Shown in pieces: positions 62,233-64,000 of a stretch of 64,000 nucleotides of DNA. Source of the DNA: Paracoccus isoporae (lineage in GTDB: Bacteria; Pseudomonadota; Alphaproteobacteria; Rhodobacterales; Rhodobacteraceae). Positions within the stretch are counted from its first letter, which is position 1; the number at the start of each line of letters is the position of its first letter. The stretch covers positions 124,001 to 188,000 of the forward strand of contig NZ_FNAH01000004.1 in assembly GCF_900101865.1 (NCBI RefSeq). The letters run 5' to 3'. Position numbers and translations under genes: made by a program. Below the pieces are notes generated by a model. The model had not been told where the DNA came from and searched no databases. It saw nothing but the letters and a program-made list of their open reading frames with translations.

Positions 62233-63942
62233 TCAGTTCAGGCCGATCAGCCCCATCTGTTCCAGTTTCAGCAGCACCTGATGGGCCGCGTTGTCCACAT
62301 CGATATCGGTCGTGTCCACGCGCAGTTCCGGTGCCTGCGGCTCTTCGTAAGGGTCCGAGATGCCGGTGAATTCCTTGATCTTGCCCTCGCGCGCGAGCTT
62401 GTACAGACCCTTGCGGTCGCGGCGTTCGCATTCTTCCAGCGGGGTCGAGACATGGACCTCGGCAAAGGCGCCATATTGCTCGATCATCTCGCGGACCGAC
62501 CGGCGGGTCGCGGTATAGGGCGCAATCGGCGCGCAGATGGCGATGCCGCCATTCTTGGTGATCTCGGAGGCGACATAGCCGATGCGCTTGATGTTGATGT
62601 CGCGATGCTCCTTGCTGAAGCCCAGCTCGGATGACAGATGCTTGCGCACCACGTCGCCATCCAGCAGCGTGACCGGACGCCCGCCCATCTCCATCAGCTT
62701 GACCATCAGCGCGTTGGCGACGGTGGATTTGCCCGATCCCGACAGCCCGGTGAAGAACACCGTAAAGCCCTGCTGCGCGCGCGGGGGCGAGGTGCGGCGC
62801 AACTGCTGCACCACCTCGGGGAAGCTGAACCATTCCGGGATTTCCAGCCCCTCACGCAGGCGGCGGCGCAGCTCGGTGCCCGAGATGTTCAGGACCGTCA
62901 CGCCCTCTTCGATCTCATCGGCGGGTTCGTATTGGGCGCGTTCCTGCACGTAAACCATATGCTTGAAATCGACCATCTTCACGCCGATCTCGTCCTCATG
63001 CCTGCGGAACAGCTCCTGCGCGTCATAAGGGCCGTAGAAATCCTCGCCGGCGGAGTTCTTGCCGGGGCCGGCATGGTCGCGGCCGACGATGAAATGCGTC
63101 GCCCCGTGATTGCGGCGGATCAGCCCGTGCCACACCGCCTCGCGCGGTCCGGCCATCCGCATCGCCAGGTTCAGCAGCGACAGCGTGGTCGTCGAGGACG
63201 GATACTTGTCCAGCACCGCCTCATAGCAGCGCACGCGGGTGAAGTGGTCCACATCGCCCGGCTTGGTCATGCCGACAACCGGGTGAATCATCAGGTTGGC
63301 CTGCGCCTCGCGCGCGGCACGGAAGGTCAGTTCCTGATGCGCACGGTGCAGCGGGTTGCGGGTCTGGAACACCACGACCTTGCGCCAGCCCAGCTTCTTG
63401 AACATGGCGCGGAGTTCATTGGGCGTGTTGCGCCGGCCGCGGAAATCGTAATGGGTCGGCGGCTGCAGCCCCTTGACCGGCCCGCCCAGATAGACCGGCC
63501 CGGCCTGGTTATGCAGGTAATTCACCGCCGGATGGGCGAGATCGTCGGCACCGAAGACCTTCTCGGCCTCCAGCGACTTGTTCGGCACCCATTTATCGGT
63601 CACCGACATGATGGCGAGGATCACGCCCTCCTGGTCGCGCAGCGCGATGTCGGTGCCGGGCTCCAGCCCCTCGGCAAATTTTTCCGACACGTCGAGATTG
63701 ATCGGCATCGGCCAGAGCGCACCATCGGTCAGCCGCATCTCGTTGACGACGCTGTCGTAATCCGCCTCGGTCAGAAACCCCTTCAGCGGACTGAACCCGC
63801 CATTCATCAGCAGTTCCAGATCGCAGATCTGCCGCGGGGTCAGATCCCAGCTTGGCATGTTGCCGGCATCGTCTTTCAGCTTGTCCGCAGCCTCTGGCGC
63901 GACATAGAGTTCCGGGATCGGGGCGTGGTTGGTTGCGGTCAT
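62233..63942 (-). CDS. Bifunctional sulfate adenylyltransferase/adenylylsulfate kinase
   Basis: This 569-aa protein makes PAPS from sulfate in two ATP-dependent steps. The N-terminal ATP sulfurylase domain has QTRNPLHRAHQELTFRAA near residue 200 and VGRDHAGPGKNS; the C-terminal APS kinase has the P-loop GLSGSGKSTVANAL near residue 397 and DGDVVRKHLSSELGFS. PAPS feeds cysteine synthesis or sulfotransferases such as the one at 8.1-8.9 kb. The start at 63942 is preferred over 63978. The gene runs up to near the window edge. Confidence 0.95.
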   Translation of the reverse strand: MTATNHAPIPELYVAPEAADKLKDDAGNMPSWDLTPRQICDLELLMNGGFSPLKGFLTEADYDSVVNEMRLTDGALWPMPINLDVSEKFAEGLEPGTDIALRDQEGVILAIMSVTDKWVPNKSLEAEKVFGADDLAHPAVNYLHNQAGPVYLGGPVKGLQPPTHYDFRGRRNTPNELRAMFKKLGWRKVVVFQTRNPLHRAHQELTFRAAREAQANLMIHPVVGMTKPGDVDHFTRVRCYEAVLDKYPSSTTTLSLLNLAMRMAGPREAVWHGLIRRNHGATHFIVGRDHAGPGKNSAGEDFYGPYDAQELFRRHEDEIGVKMVDFKHMVYVQERAQYEPADEIEEGVTVLNISGTELRRRLREGLEIPEWFSFPEVVQQLRRTSPPRAQQGFTVFFTGLSGSGKSTVANALMVKLMEMGGRPVTLLDGDVVRKHLSSELGFSKEHRDINIKRIGYVASEITKNGGIAICAPIAPYTATRRSVREMIEQYGAFAEVHVSTPLEECERRDRKGLYKLAREGKIKEFTGISDPYEEPQAPELRVDTTDIDVDNAAHQVLLKLEQMGLIGLN

Positions 63943-64000
63943 GTCAGTTACTCGGTCGGATTCGGATTGCGGCGTCACGCGCCCCGCACGGGGCGAGATC

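Overview
The window is GC-rich chromosomal DNA from an alphaproteobacterium, most likely a member of the Rhodobacteraceae/Paracoccaceae. I infer this from gene content: a short HisG next to HisZ and HisS, the bacterial type of prolyl-tRNA synthetase of about 450 residues, a Suv3-like helicase, an Hsp20-DUF1150 pair, a bifunctional ATP sulfurylase/APS kinase, OlsB, and rpoZ followed by a single bifunctional rsh gene. I see no prophage, transposase, rRNA or complete tRNA gene. Nearly all of it is housekeeping DNA. The interest lies in regulatory DNA and RNA between genes and in a few unusual gene arrangements.

Layout. 0-5 kb: a secreted RTX metalloprotease and a YgiC-YgiB-like pair. 4.5-7.9 kb: fatty acid synthesis on the minus strand (fabD, a racemase-family gene, fabG, acpP), then ndk. 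8-19 kb: a sulfotransferase, an ABC-F ATPase, a MipA-type outer membrane protein, olsB, msrB, an AI-2E-family transporter, bamE, yceD, a GFA protein, rnhA, a LysE exporter, a GST and ispH. 19-27 kb: a PQQ-type sugar dehydrogenase, a NYN nuclease, folK, rpoZ, rsh, DUF2062, and leuA with a leucine-rich leader peptide. 26.9-32.5 kb: the elongation cluster mreB-mreC-mreD-mrdA-rodA, tightly coupled. 32.6-40 kb: a ghrA-like reductase, sseB, an iron-sulfur-type uracil-DNA glycosylase, and a capsule export operon (kpsT, kpsE, kdsA, a BON-MscS channel) followed by a frameshifted arsC relic. 40-48 kb: sufT, slyX, hisS-hisZ-hisG, proS, two glycosyltransferases and rpsD. 48-64 kb: a PPOX flavoprotein, the Suv3-like helicase, TPR and SCP2 proteins, a hydrolase, pepF, a GNAT, an M19 dipeptidase, a Nudix protein, purE-purK, hsp20-DUF1150, two more glycosyltransferases and sat/cysC.

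How genes may work together. A capsule ATPase and inner-membrane export protein, KDO-8-phosphate synthase, four glycosyltransferases, a PAPS-producing sat/cysC and a sulfotransferase suggest that the cell could make and perhaps sulfate a surface polysaccharide. This is inference across separated loci. The mre-mrdA-rodA operon builds the lateral wall. The fab operon, acpP and olsB share acyl-ACP.

The signals most worth a second look are: an rpsD leader with two A-rich segments that compete for one CCTTTT element, one of them covering the ribosome binding site; an 11-bp helically phased GTGCAC array upstream of ndk; a palindrome centred on the mreB -10 box followed by a tRNA T-arm-like hairpin; a perfect 10-bp inverted repeat between olsB and msrB; and a racemase-family gene that lacks one catalytic cysteine inside the fab operon. 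All gene calls rest on reading the protein sequences by eye; no database search was run.
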